A DNA stretch of 6,409 nt from assembly GCA_021784375.1 (NCBI GenBank), contig JAJXSV010000121.1, positions 1-6,409 of the forward strand, given 5' to 3'. Positions 1 to 6,409 of the stretch are shown one piece after another. Under the pieces are notes generated by a model. It searched no databases and was not told the DNA's origin. It worked only from the letters and a program-made list of their open reading frames with translations. Within the stretch, counting starts at the first letter, position 1, and each line of letters begins with the position of its first letter. Source of the stretch: Actinomycetes bacterium. GTDB taxonomy: Bacteria; Actinomycetota; Actinomycetes; S36-B12; UBA5976. Made by a program: the position numbers and the translations under genes.

Positions 1-663
1 ACCCGCGATGTCTCCGGCGAAGGGGTGCAGCAGGCGCTCCTGAAGATCCTCGAGGGCACGCAGGCGAGCGTGCCACCACAGGGCGGGCGCAAGCACCCGC
101 ACCAGGAGTTCCTGCAGATCGACACCACGAACGTGCTGTTCATCGTCGGCGGTGCATTCGCCGGCCTGGATCACGTGATCGAGGCACGGATCGGCAAGAA
201 GTCCGTGGGGTTCACCGCTGAGCTGGGTGAGCGCAACACCAACCCGGGCGACATCTTCAGCAAGGTACTGCCTGAGGACCTCATACAGTGCAGTCTCAGC
301 CCCGAGTTCATCTGGCGCCTTCCCGTCTTCGCGTCCGTCGTCGGCCTCGACCGCAAGGCGCTGATCGCGGTGCTCACCGAGCCCAAGAACGCGCTCATCA
401 AGCAATACCAACGGCTCTTCTCCATTGATGGAGTGGAGCTCGAATTCGACAAGGGTGCCATCGAGGCCGTCGCCGACCTGGCAGTCGCGCGCGGTACCGG
501 TGCGCGCGGCCTTCGCTCCATCATGGAGGAGGCCCTGCTGCAGACGATGTACGAGATCCCGAGTCGCGACGACGTAGCCAAGGTCGTGGTGAACAAGGCC
601 GTGGTCACCGAGGGGACCCTGCCCAAGCTCATCAAGAAGGCACCGCGCGAGAAGTCGGCGTGA
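1..663 (+). CDS. clpX: ATP-dependent Clp protease ATP-binding subunit ClpX, C-terminal part (5' end outside window)
   Basis: ClpX is the hexameric AAA+ unfoldase that feeds tagged substrates into ClpP in the cytoplasm. The reading frame is open from base 1 and gives 220 codons, beginning [20 protein letters not shown], the stretch just after Walker B. The zinc-binding domain, Walker A and Walker B therefore lie upstream of the window. Visible in order are the RKH loop (codons 30-32), GGAFAGLD, a VGF tripeptide (codons 69-71, bases 205-213) matching the IGF-type ClpP-docking loop, the arginine-finger box (codons 101-109) and the sensor-2 GARGLR (codons 167-172). The C-terminal tail is short and charged. 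Oddity: the finger box reads PEFIWRLPV instead of PEFIGRLPV, and several neighbouring conserved residues also differ, although the finger Arg (codon 106) is kept. The stop overlaps the GTG of the next gene. The identity is secure; whether the odd residues are real is not. Confidence 0.97.
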   Translation, partial: TRDVSGEGVQQALLKILEGTQASVPPQGGRKHPHQEFLQIDTTNVLFIVGGAFAGLDHVIEARIGKKSVGFTAELGERNTNPGDIFSKVLPEDLIQCSLSPEFIWRLPVFASVVGLDRKALIAVLTEPKNALIKQYQRLFSIDGVELEFDKGAIEAVADLAVARGTGARGLRSIMEEALLQTMYEIPSRDDVAKVVVNKAVVTEGTLPKLIKKAPREKSA

Positions 664-1217
664 CGCCAGCCGGTCCCTTCATCTCCACCGAGCGGCTGCT
701 GCTGCGGCCGCTGCGGGTCGAGGATGCCGATGACGTCCTCGAGTACCAGTCAGATCCGGGCACCGTGCGCTACATCCCGTGGCCCGAGCGCTCGCGCGAC
801 CAGGTGATCGAGGCGCTGCAGCAGCACACCGCCAACGCCTTCGAGGCGCCGGCGCATGACCGAGAGTTCGCGTTGTTGGCGTGGACCCTGCGTGACGGGG
901 GCAAGGTCATAGGTCAGGGCAACCTCGGCATCGAGTCGGAGCAGCATGGGCACGCCAGCATCGGTTGGGTGACGCACCCGGGCTTCGTCCGCCAGGGCTA
1001 CGCCTTGGAGGCCACGCGCGCGCTCATCGACTGGGGCTTCGGTGCCCTGGGCCTGCATCGCCTCACCGCCACCATCGACACGCGCAACCTCGCATCCGCG
1101 CGTCTGGCGGAGAGGCTCGGCATGCGGCTCGAGGCCAGCCACGTCGACGACGAGTGGTTCAAGGGAGTCTGGACGAGCACCTGGATCTACGCCCTCCTCG
1201 AGCGCGAATGGCGCTGA
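660..1217 (+). CDS. GNAT-family N-acetyltransferase, RimJ/RimL type
   Basis: A 185-residue protein with the acetyl-CoA-dependent GNAT fold of the Acetyltransf_3 (RimJ/RimL-like) group. Family members acetylate N-terminal amines of ribosomal proteins or small molecules; the substrate here cannot be read from sequence. It opens with the typical [19 protein letters not shown] (residues 8-26). Motif A, the pyrophosphate-binding loop, is at residues 107-118 ([12 protein letters not shown], with RQGYA as the RxxGxA core). The conserved N-x-x-S segment and LGM turn follow (Asn143, Ser146, LGM 153-155). The GTG start overlaps the clpX stop as GTGA, with a weak purine-rich GAGAAG at 649-654, so translational coupling to clpX is likely. 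It converges on valS with 9 bp between stop codons. Function in protein quality control is only a guess from position. The family call is firm and the role unknown. Confidence 0.9.
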   Translation: MTPAGPFISTERLLLRPLRVEDADDVLEYQSDPGTVRYIPWPERSRDQVIEALQQHTANAFEAPAHDREFALLAWTLRDGGKVIGQGNLGIESEQHGHASIGWVTHPGFVRQGYALEATRALIDWGFGALGLHRLTATIDTRNLASARLAERLGMRLEASHVDDEWFKGVWTSTWIYALLEREWR

Positions 1218-1223
1218 CGCCAT
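1208..1223. terminator. Small hairpin spanning the convergent gene ends, candidate bidirectional terminator
   Basis: ATGGCG-CTGA-CGCCAT forms a perfect 6 bp stem with a 4-base loop, and the acetyltransferase stop codon (1215-1217) lies mostly in the loop. The valS stop on the other strand is at 1229-1227, a few bases beyond the stem. There is no T-tract on either side, so this is not a canonical intrinsic terminator. Actinobacteria are thought to use U-poor hairpins at convergent ends, which makes it plausible but unproven. A 6 bp stem can also arise by chance in GC-rich coding DNA. Confidence 0.35.
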
Positions 1224-1226
1224 CCG

Positions 1227-3785
1227 TCACTCGCTGGTGGCCAGCTCCGCGATGACATCGAGCCGTTCGGCCTCCGCGTACGCGAGGGCATCGATACCAC
1301 CGGCTGCCATGAGGTCAGCCTGCACTGAACGGACGCGCGCGATCATCTCGGCCGGCGCTTGCACGGTGGCCGATGCCAGGCGGGCCCGCATCGACTTCTT
1401 GGCATCGGACTTCGCCTTGCGGATGAACACGAGCACTTCGGCGACCGCGTCGAAGGCGGCGGCGTCGCCGTCTCCCGCGAGTGCGGCGATCGATGCTGCC
1501 TCCGGCCAGGAGGCCCGGTGCACGGACCCGATGCGCCACCAGCTCCACACCTCCTCGGTCACGAAGGGCAGGAACGGCGCGAGCAGCCGCAGCAGGGTGT
1601 CGGTGGCAACTCCCAGCGCCAGCTTGGCCGAAGCCGCGGCCTCCTCACCCATGCCGCCGTACACGCGGTCCTTCACGAGCTCCACGTAGTCGTCGCAGAA
1701 GCGCCAGTAGAACTTCTCGGTCACCTCGAGCGCGCGCGAGTAGTTGTAGCCCTCGAAGGCGGCTGTGGCCTGACGGACGACCTCAGCGAGTTGGGCGAGC
1801 ATCGACTGGTCGAGTTCGTTGGTGACGGATCCGCCCTCGGTGACGGCTCCCATGGTGAGCGCGAACCGTGACGCGTTGAGCACCTTGATCGCGAGACGGC
1901 GACCGATCTTCATCTGGCCCACATCGAAGGCGGTGTCGGTGCCGGGACGGCCGGAAGCCGCCCAGTAGCGGACCGCGTCGGAACCGTGCTCCTCGAGGAG
2001 GTCGATGGGTGTGACGACATTGCCCTTGGACTTCGACATCTTCTTGCGATCGGGATCCAGGATCCAACCCGAGATCGCTGCGTGCTTCCACGGCAGGTCG
2101 TCGTTCTCCAGGTGCGCGCGCACGACCGTCGAGAAGAGCCAGGTGCGGATGATGTCGTGCCCCTGCGGACGCAGGTCGAAGGGGAAGACGCGCGACCAGC
2201 GATCCTGGTCGACCTCCCAGCCGCCGACGATCTGCGGCGTCAGCGACGAGGTTGCCCAGGTGTCGAGCACGTCGGGATCGCCGATGAAGCCACCGGGCAC
2301 CCCTCGCTCGGCCTCGCCGAAGCCGGTGGGGGCGTCGGACGAGGGGTCGACGGGCAGTTGCGACTCATCGGGGACGAGCGGGCGGTCATAGACCGGGTTG
2401 CCGTCGTCATCCAGCGGGTACCAGACCGGCACCGGCACGCCGAAGAAGCGCTGGCGCGAGACCAGCCAATCGCCGTTCAGCCCCTCGACCCAGTTCGTGT
2501 ACCGGGATCCCATGTACTCGGGATGCCATTCGAGCTGCGCGCCCCGCTTCACCAGCAGCTCACGCAGGTCCGCGTCGCGGCCTCCGTTGCGGATGTACCA
2601 CTGCCGGGTGGTGACGATCTCCAGGGGCTTGTCGCCCTTCTCGAAGAACTTCACGGGGTGCGTGATGGGACGGATGTCTCCCACGAGGTCACCCGATGCG
2701 CGCAGCAGTTCCGCGATGCGCTCCTTGGCGCTGTGCGCGGTGGCGCCGGCGATGGCGGCATACGCGGCGATGCCCTCGGTGCTCTCGATCCACTCCGGGG
2801 TGTCGCTGATGATGCGGCCGTCCCAGCCGATGATGGGCCGCGTGGGCAGTTGCAACTCACGCCACCAGGTGACGTCCGTGGTGTCACCAAAGGTGCAGAT
2901 CATGGCGATGCCCGAGCCCTTGTCGATCGCCGCCAGGTGGTGCGACACCACCGGGACCTCGACATCGAAGAGGGGCGTGCGGACGGTCTTCCCGAACAGC
3001 GGCTGATATCGCTCGTCGTCGGGGTTCGCCACCAGTGCCACGCAGGCGGGGATGAGCTCCGGCCGTGTGGTCTCGATGTACACGGTCTCACCGTTGTCGG
3101 TGCGCGTGAAGCCGACGCGGTGGTACGCCCCCGGCCGTTCGCGGTCCTCCAGCTCGGCCTGCGCCACGGCGGTGCGGAAGGTGACGTCCCAGAGGGTCGG
3201 TGCCTCGCTCTGGTAAGCCTCACCGCGCGCCAGGTTGCGGAGGAAGGCGCGCTGCGAGGCGGCGCGCGAGTTGGCGTCGATCGTCTGGTAGGTCAGGCGC
3301 CAATCCACGGAGACGCCGAGTCGCTGCCAGAGGGCCTCGAAGGCCTTCTCATCCTCGACGGTGAGGCGAAGGCAGAGTTCGACGAAGTTGCGCCGCGAGA
3401 TCGGCAACTGTTCCTTGCCCGGATGGGCCGGGGGCTGGAAGCCGGGGTCGTAGGGGAGCGACGGATCGCAGCGCACCCCGTAGTAGTTCTGCACGCGCCG
3501 CTCGGTGGGCAACCCGTTGTCGTCCCAGCCCATGGGGTAGAACACATCGAATCCCTGCATGCGCTTGTAGCGGGCCATGCAGTCGGTGTGCGTGTACGAG
3601 AAGACGTGGCCGACGTGCAACGAGCCCGACGCCGTGGGCGGGGGCGTGTCGATGGAGTAGACGTCCTCCCGGGGGCGGTCGCCAGCGAACCTGTACGTGC
3701 CCTGCGCCAGCCAGGTAGCAGACCAGCGCTGTTCCACTCCCTCGAGGGTTGGCTTCTCGGGGATCCGCGGATATTCGACCGTCAT
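1227..3785 (-). CDS. valS: Valyl-tRNA synthetase (archaeal/rickettsial-like class)
   Basis: Class I aminoacyl-tRNA synthetase that charges tRNA-Val with valine and edits mischarged threonine. With the ATG at 3785 it is 852 residues. Visible in order are the HIGH-type HVGH (57-60), GWDDNGLPTERR (86-97), the CP1 editing domain with TTRPE (239-243) and GSGIAMICTFGDTTD (290-304), DWLVSRQRFFG (439-449), DTWATSSLTPQ (508-518), the KMSKS loop (582-586), an all-helical anticodon-binding domain (about 650-785) and a short C-terminal segment. The GWDDNGLPTE signature replaces the DHAGIAT-type motif of ordinary bacterial ValS, and I see no long C-terminal coiled-coil arm of the bacterial class. A TTG at 3794 would add three residues, but the ATG is preferred because a -10 element sits 8 bases before it. 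The gene points opposite to all its neighbours. No T-box leader fits in the 64 bp upstream. Function is certain; the class assignment is from remembered motifs. Confidence 0.96.
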   Translation of the reverse strand: MTVEYPRIPEKPTLEGVEQRWSATWLAQGTYRFAGDRPREDVYSIDTPPPTASGSLHVGHVFSYTHTDCMARYKRMQGFDVFYPMGWDDNGLPTERRVQNYYGVRCDPSLPYDPGFQPPAHPGKEQLPISRRNFVELCLRLTVEDEKAFEALWQRLGVSVDWRLTYQTIDANSRAASQRAFLRNLARGEAYQSEAPTLWDVTFRTAVAQAELEDRERPGAYHRVGFTRTDNGETVYIETTRPELIPACVALVANPDDERYQPLFGKTVRTPLFDVEVPVVSHHLAAIDKGSGIAMICTFGDTTDVTWWRELQLPTRPIIGWDGRIISDTPEWIESTEGIAAYAAIAGATAHSAKERIAELLRASGDLVGDIRPITHPVKFFEKGDKPLEIVTTRQWYIRNGGRDADLRELLVKRGAQLEWHPEYMGSRYTNWVEGLNGDWLVSRQRFFGVPVPVWYPLDDDGNPVYDRPLVPDESQLPVDPSSDAPTGFGEAERGVPGGFIGDPDVLDTWATSSLTPQIVGGWEVDQDRWSRVFPFDLRPQGHDIIRTWLFSTVVRAHLENDDLPWKHAAISGWILDPDRKKMSKSKGNVVTPIDLLEEHGSDAVRYWAASGRPGTDTAFDVGQMKIGRRLAIKVLNASRFALTMGAVTEGGSVTNELDQSMLAQLAEVVRQATAAFEGYNYSRALEVTEKFYWRFCDDYVELVKDRVYGGMGEEAAASAKLALGVATDTLLRLLAPFLPFVTEEVWSWWRIGSVHRASWPEAASIAALAGDGDAAAFDAVAEVLVFIRKAKSDAKKSMRARLASATVQAPAEMIARVRSVQADLMAAGGIDALAYAEAERLDVIAELATSE

Positions 3786-3793
3786 GGGCCGCA

Positions 3794-3799
3794 ATTCTA
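3794..3799 (-). promoter_or_regulatory. Putative -10 element of valS (TAGAAT), near-leaderless start
   Basis: Read on the minus strand, TAGAAT matches the TANNNT -10 pattern and is followed by 8 bases and then the valS ATG at 3785. The expected transcription start would fall about 2 bases before the ATG or on it, leaving no room for a Shine-Dalgarno, and none is visible. No recognisable -35 is present. Leaderless mRNAs are common in Actinobacteria. Confidence 0.55.
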
Positions 3800-3837
3800 G
3801 GTTGCGGCCGGGTGCACGCCGGCATCGCGGACGGCCC

Positions 3838-3843
3838 TAGCCT
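3838..3843 (+). promoter_or_regulatory. Putative -10 element of folC (TAGCCT), leaderless start
   Basis: TAGCCT fits TANNNT and is followed by exactly 6 bases before the GTG at 3850, so the G of the start codon is the predicted first base of the transcript. No Shine-Dalgarno precedes the GTG, which supports a leaderless message. No convincing -35 is seen. With the valS -10 (3799-3794) it makes a compact back-to-back promoter pair in 64 bp. Confidence 0.6.
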
Positions 3844-3849
3844 TGCCCC

Positions 3850-5250
3850 GTGGAGCCCATTGATCGCCTGTCCGAGATCCAGCACGCACTGCTCTCGCGC
3901 AATCCCGAGAACCAGATCGACCCCACCCTGGACCGGATCCGTGCTGTCTGCGAGCTGCTGGGCGATCCCCAGCGCTCATACGCCGTCGTGCATGTGGCGG
4001 GGACCAACGGCAAGACCACCACCTCGCGCATGATCGAGACGCTGCTCCGCGAATTCGGTCTGCGCACCGGCCTCATGACCTCGCCCCACCTCCATGACGA
4101 ACGCGAGCGCATCCGCCTCAACGGCGAGCCCGTGGAGGTCGAGCGCTTCATCGCCGTCTACGAGGAGATCGAGCCCTACCTGGCCATCGTCGATGAGCGC
4201 GTCGGCCGACTCTCGTACTTCGAGGCCCTCACGGTGCTCGGCTTCGCGGTCTTCGCGGACGCCCCGGTCGACGTCGCGGTCATCGAGGTCGGCCTGGGCG
4301 GCGAATTCGACGCGTCCAACGTCGTCGAGCCCGTCGTCACCGTCATCACACCCATCGGCATGGACCACCAGCAGTACCTCGGCAACGACCTGGCGTCCGT
4401 CGCCCGGGCCAAGGCCGGCATCCTCAAGCCCGACGCGGTCCCCGTGCTCGCACGTCAGGAGCTGGCGGCCGCGGAGGTCATCGCCGCCCGCTGCGCCGAA
4501 CTGGGCCTGCCCATGGTGCGCGAGGGCGTGGAATTCGGGGTCACGAACCGCACGTTGGCGATCGGCGGCCAGTTGCTCACGTTGCAGGGGCTGGGCGGAA
4601 GCTATGACGAGGTGCTGCTGCTGCTCTACGGGGACCATCAGGCCTCCAACGCCGCCGTCGCGCTCACGGCGGTGGAGGCGTTCTTCGGGGCGGGCATCCA
4701 GCGGCTCGGTCGCGACCCGGAAGACCGCGATGCCCGACCAGCGTGGGGGGTCATCGAGGACCCGCGTCCATTGGACATCGAGACCGTTCGCGCGGGTTTC
4801 CTCAAAGTCACCTCGCCGGGTCGGCTCGAGGTTGTGCGACGGAGCCCGACGGTGATCGTCGATGCCGCCCACAACCCGCACGGCGCGCGAGCGCTCAGCC
4901 TCACACTGGCCACCGAATTCGACTTCGAGCACCTCGTCGGCGTGGTCGCCATCCTGGCGGACAAGGATGTGCGCGGGGTCCTGGAGGCGCTCGCCACCAG
5001 CATCGACGAGGTGGTCATCACCCGCAACGGCTCGCCGCGCACCAGTTCCATCGAGGATCTGGCGGCGCTCGCGGCCGAGGTGTTCGGCGAGGAACGCGTG
5101 CACACCGCCCCGGACCTGGCCGCTGCAGCGGAGTTGGCGACGGGACTCGTGGACGCGCACCTCGGGGAAGGCGGCCTGGGGATCGTCATCACCGGTTCGG
5201 TGGTCACCGCGGCCGAAGCGCGCGCGCTGTACGGGCGCACGACCGCCTGA
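3850..5250 (+). CDS. folC: Folylpolyglutamate synthase / dihydrofolate synthase
   Basis: Mur-ligase-family ATP-dependent amide ligase that adds glutamate to dihydropteroate and/or to reduced folates, keeping folates in the cytoplasm and usable by one-carbon enzymes. It is 466 residues, near family length. Motifs in order: the N-terminal NQIDPTLDRI (21-30), the P-loop GTNGKTT (51-57), SPHL (78-81), EVGLGGEFDASN (146-157), GMDH (170-173), AKAGILK with Lys188 as the likely carbamylated lysine, GDHQASNAA (261-269), GRLE (324-327) and DAAHNPHGA (338-346) opening the C-terminal domain. Residues about 283-309 form a polar, Asp/Arg/Pro-rich linker that looks longer than in the mycobacterial enzyme as I recall it. 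The GTG start is chosen because a TAGCCT -10 lies 6 bases upstream and the family N-terminus aligns from there. The gene is divergent from valS and 99 bp before ndk. Whether it has both DHFS and FPGS activity cannot be read here. Confidence 0.95.
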   Translation: MEPIDRLSEIQHALLSRNPENQIDPTLDRIRAVCELLGDPQRSYAVVHVAGTNGKTTTSRMIETLLREFGLRTGLMTSPHLHDERERIRLNGEPVEVERFIAVYEEIEPYLAIVDERVGRLSYFEALTVLGFAVFADAPVDVAVIEVGLGGEFDASNVVEPVVTVITPIGMDHQQYLGNDLASVARAKAGILKPDAVPVLARQELAAAEVIAARCAELGLPMVREGVEFGVTNRTLAIGGQLLTLQGLGGSYDEVLLLLYGDHQASNAAVALTAVEAFFGAGIQRLGRDPEDRDARPAWGVIEDPRPLDIETVRAGFLKVTSPGRLEVVRRSPTVIVDAAHNPHGARALSLTLATEFDFEHLVGVVAILADKDVRGVLEALATSIDEVVITRNGSPRTSSIEDLAALAAEVFGEERVHTAPDLAAAAELATGLVDAHLGEGGLGIVITGSVVTAAEARALYGRTTA

Positions 5251-5319
5251 GGCGCCTGGTGGGCAAGGTCACGCCCGCGGCTGGGGCGTACTGCCGCTGT
5301 GCCCCCGACGGGCGGTCTG

Positions 5320-5325
5320 TACGCT
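5320..5325 (+). promoter_or_regulatory. Possible -10 element of ndk (TACGCT)
   Basis: TACGCT fits TANNNT and would place a transcription start near 5332, giving a leader of about 18 bases that contains the strong Shine-Dalgarno. No clear -35 is visible. The spacing is reasonable, but the pattern is loose and ndk could also be read through from folC, since no strong terminator lies between them. Confidence 0.35.
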
Positions 5326-5335
5326 CGGCCCACCG

Positions 5336-5343
5336 AGAAGGAG
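5336..5343 (+). promoter_or_regulatory. Strong ribosome binding site that fixes the ndk start
   Basis: AGAAGGAG is a near-perfect Shine-Dalgarno ending 6 bases before the GTG at 5350. It settles the start: the frame is open further upstream to another possible start at 5299, but that longer version would place this site inside the coding region and add 17 residues not found in the family. Confidence 0.85.
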
Positions 5344-5349
5344 ATCATC

Positions 5350-5766
5350 GTGTCGGTTGAACGCACCCTCGTGCTCATCAAGCCAGATGGCGTCCAGCAT
5401 CACCACGTGGGGGAGATCCTGTCCCGCATCGAGCGCAAGGGCTTCCGCATCGTCGCCCTGCAGATGCGCATGATGACCGACGAGATCGCCGCCAAGCACT
5501 ACGCGGAGCACGTCGGCAAGGACTTCTACCCCCAGCTCGTGGACTTCATGAAGAGTGGTCCCATCGTGGCGCTGGTCATCGAGGGTGACGACGCGGTGGC
5601 CGAGTGGCGGACCATGATGGGACCGACCAACCCCGTGAACGCTGCTCCGGGCACGATCCGCGGTGACTTCGCCACCAACACGCGGGCCAATGTCACCCAC
5701 GGATCGGATTCACCGCAATCCGCCCAGCGGGAGATCGCCATCTTCTTCCCGGAGTTGGTGCGCTGA
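5350..5766 (+). CDS. ndk: Nucleoside diphosphate kinase
   Basis: Transfers the gamma phosphate of ATP to nucleoside diphosphates through a phosphohistidine intermediate, balancing cytoplasmic NTP and dNTP pools. The protein is 138 residues, the normal length for the small bacterial enzyme. Visible are the N-terminal ERTLVLIKPDGV (4-15, Lys11 in the active site), the Kpn-loop region (about 92-103, GPTNP then GTIRGDFA at 101-108) and the active-site NVTHGSDS (114-121) with catalytic His117, the same number as I recall for the M. tuberculosis enzyme. It ends with SAQREIAIFFPELVR, typical of the family. The GTG start is set by the AGAAGGAG upstream. In many actinobacteria a small DUF4233 membrane-protein gene sits between folC and ndk; here the gap is only 99 bp and holds none. 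Nothing is missing from the catalytic core. Confidence 0.97.
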   Translation: MSVERTLVLIKPDGVQHHHVGEILSRIERKGFRIVALQMRMMTDEIAAKHYAEHVGKDFYPQLVDFMKSGPIVALVIEGDDAVAEWRTMMGPTNPVNAAPGTIRGDFATNTRANVTHGSDSPQSAQREIAIFFPELVR

Positions 5767-5782
5767 CACGGATCCCGCCGTT

Positions 5783-5817
5783 GCCACCCAGCTGGGCGGC
5801 CGGGGCAGGTGCGGCCG
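5783..5817 (+). terminator. Overlapping GC-rich inverted repeats downstream of ndk, candidate terminator
   Basis: A perfect palindrome CCCAGCTGGG (5787-5796) is extended after one mismatch by GCC/GGC to span 5783-5800. Immediately beside it CGGCCG (5797-5802) can pair with CGGCCG (5812-5817) around a 9-base loop. The two structures share 5797-5800, so they compete. No T-run follows. The position, 17 bases after the ndk stop and before an independent mreB promoter, suggests transcription termination, but an operator role for the palindrome is possible too. Confidence 0.35.
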
Positions 5818-5824
5818 ACCATAA

Positions 5825-6409
<585 letters not shown>

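Noticed and set aside
3786..3794. TTG start of valS three codons upstream of the ATG
   Set aside because: Its first base (3794) is the last base of the TAGAAT -10 box, so it would lie upstream of the predicted transcription start; ATG at 3785 is the better start.
1986..3800. 604-codon open frame on the plus strand opposite valS
   Set aside because: It lies almost entirely within valS on the other strand. Its translation is rich in Arg, Val, Asp, His and Gly without any family motif, as expected for a shadow frame in GC-rich codons, and valS is certain.
3786..3849. T-box or other aminoacyl-tRNA-sensing leader for valS
   Set aside because: Only 64 bp separate valS and folC, too little for a T-box, and no T-box core sequence is visible.
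3976..5160. 394-codon open frame on the minus strand opposite folC
   Set aside because: It is fully inside folC, has a low-complexity Arg/Asp/His/Gly-rich translation and no recognisable domain. It is a shadow of a strongly conserved gene.
5244..5257. Inverted repeat CGCCTGAGGCG / AGGCGCCT at the folC stop codon as a terminator
   Set aside because: The stem is only 4-5 bp with a 1-3 base loop and no T-run follows; it is too weak to call.
5299..5349. Seventeen-residue N-terminal extension of Ndk
   Set aside because: The strong AGAAGGAG at 5336-5343 sits 6 bases before GTG 5350, and the family N-terminus begins there, so the extension is untranslated leader.

Overview
The window is GC-rich (roughly two thirds G+C by eye) and carries six protein genes that match the clpX–valS–folC–ndk–mreB neighbourhood of Actinomycetota (Actinobacteria). 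The protein motifs, the GTG starts and the -10-only promoters placed directly before start codons all fit a high-GC actinobacterium. I cannot place it below phylum. Both ends cut through genes.

Layout: 1-663 (+) is the C-terminal part of clpX, the unfoldase of the ClpXP protease. A RimJ/RimL-type GNAT acetyltransferase (660-1217, +) overlaps its stop by 4 bases. On the opposite strand and converging on it is valS (3785-1227, -), a valyl-tRNA synthetase of the archaeal/rickettsial-like class. valS diverges from folC (3850-5250, +; folylpolyglutamate/dihydrofolate synthase) across only 64 bp, and both genes seem to have leaderless or near-leaderless promoters there. ndk (5350-5766, +; nucleoside diphosphate kinase) follows with a strong Shine-Dalgarno. 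mreB (5969 to the window end, +; actin-like cell-shape protein) has its own promoter in a 202 bp gap.

The genes are housekeeping: protein quality control, tRNA charging, folate retention, NTP balance and wall elongation. They look like a conserved chromosomal neighbourhood rather than one pathway. I see no mobile element, CRISPR array, tRNA, rRNA or phage gene, and no evidence of a new multi-gene system.

Three departures from the usual picture deserve attention. (1) The ClpX arginine-finger region carries a tight run of substitutions at nearly invariant positions, including Gly to Trp in the PEFIGRLP box. (2) The valS gene is inverted and belongs to a different ValS class from the one I recall at this locus in Streptomyces and Mycobacterium, which suggests replacement in place. 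(3) The small membrane-protein gene usually found between folC and ndk is absent.
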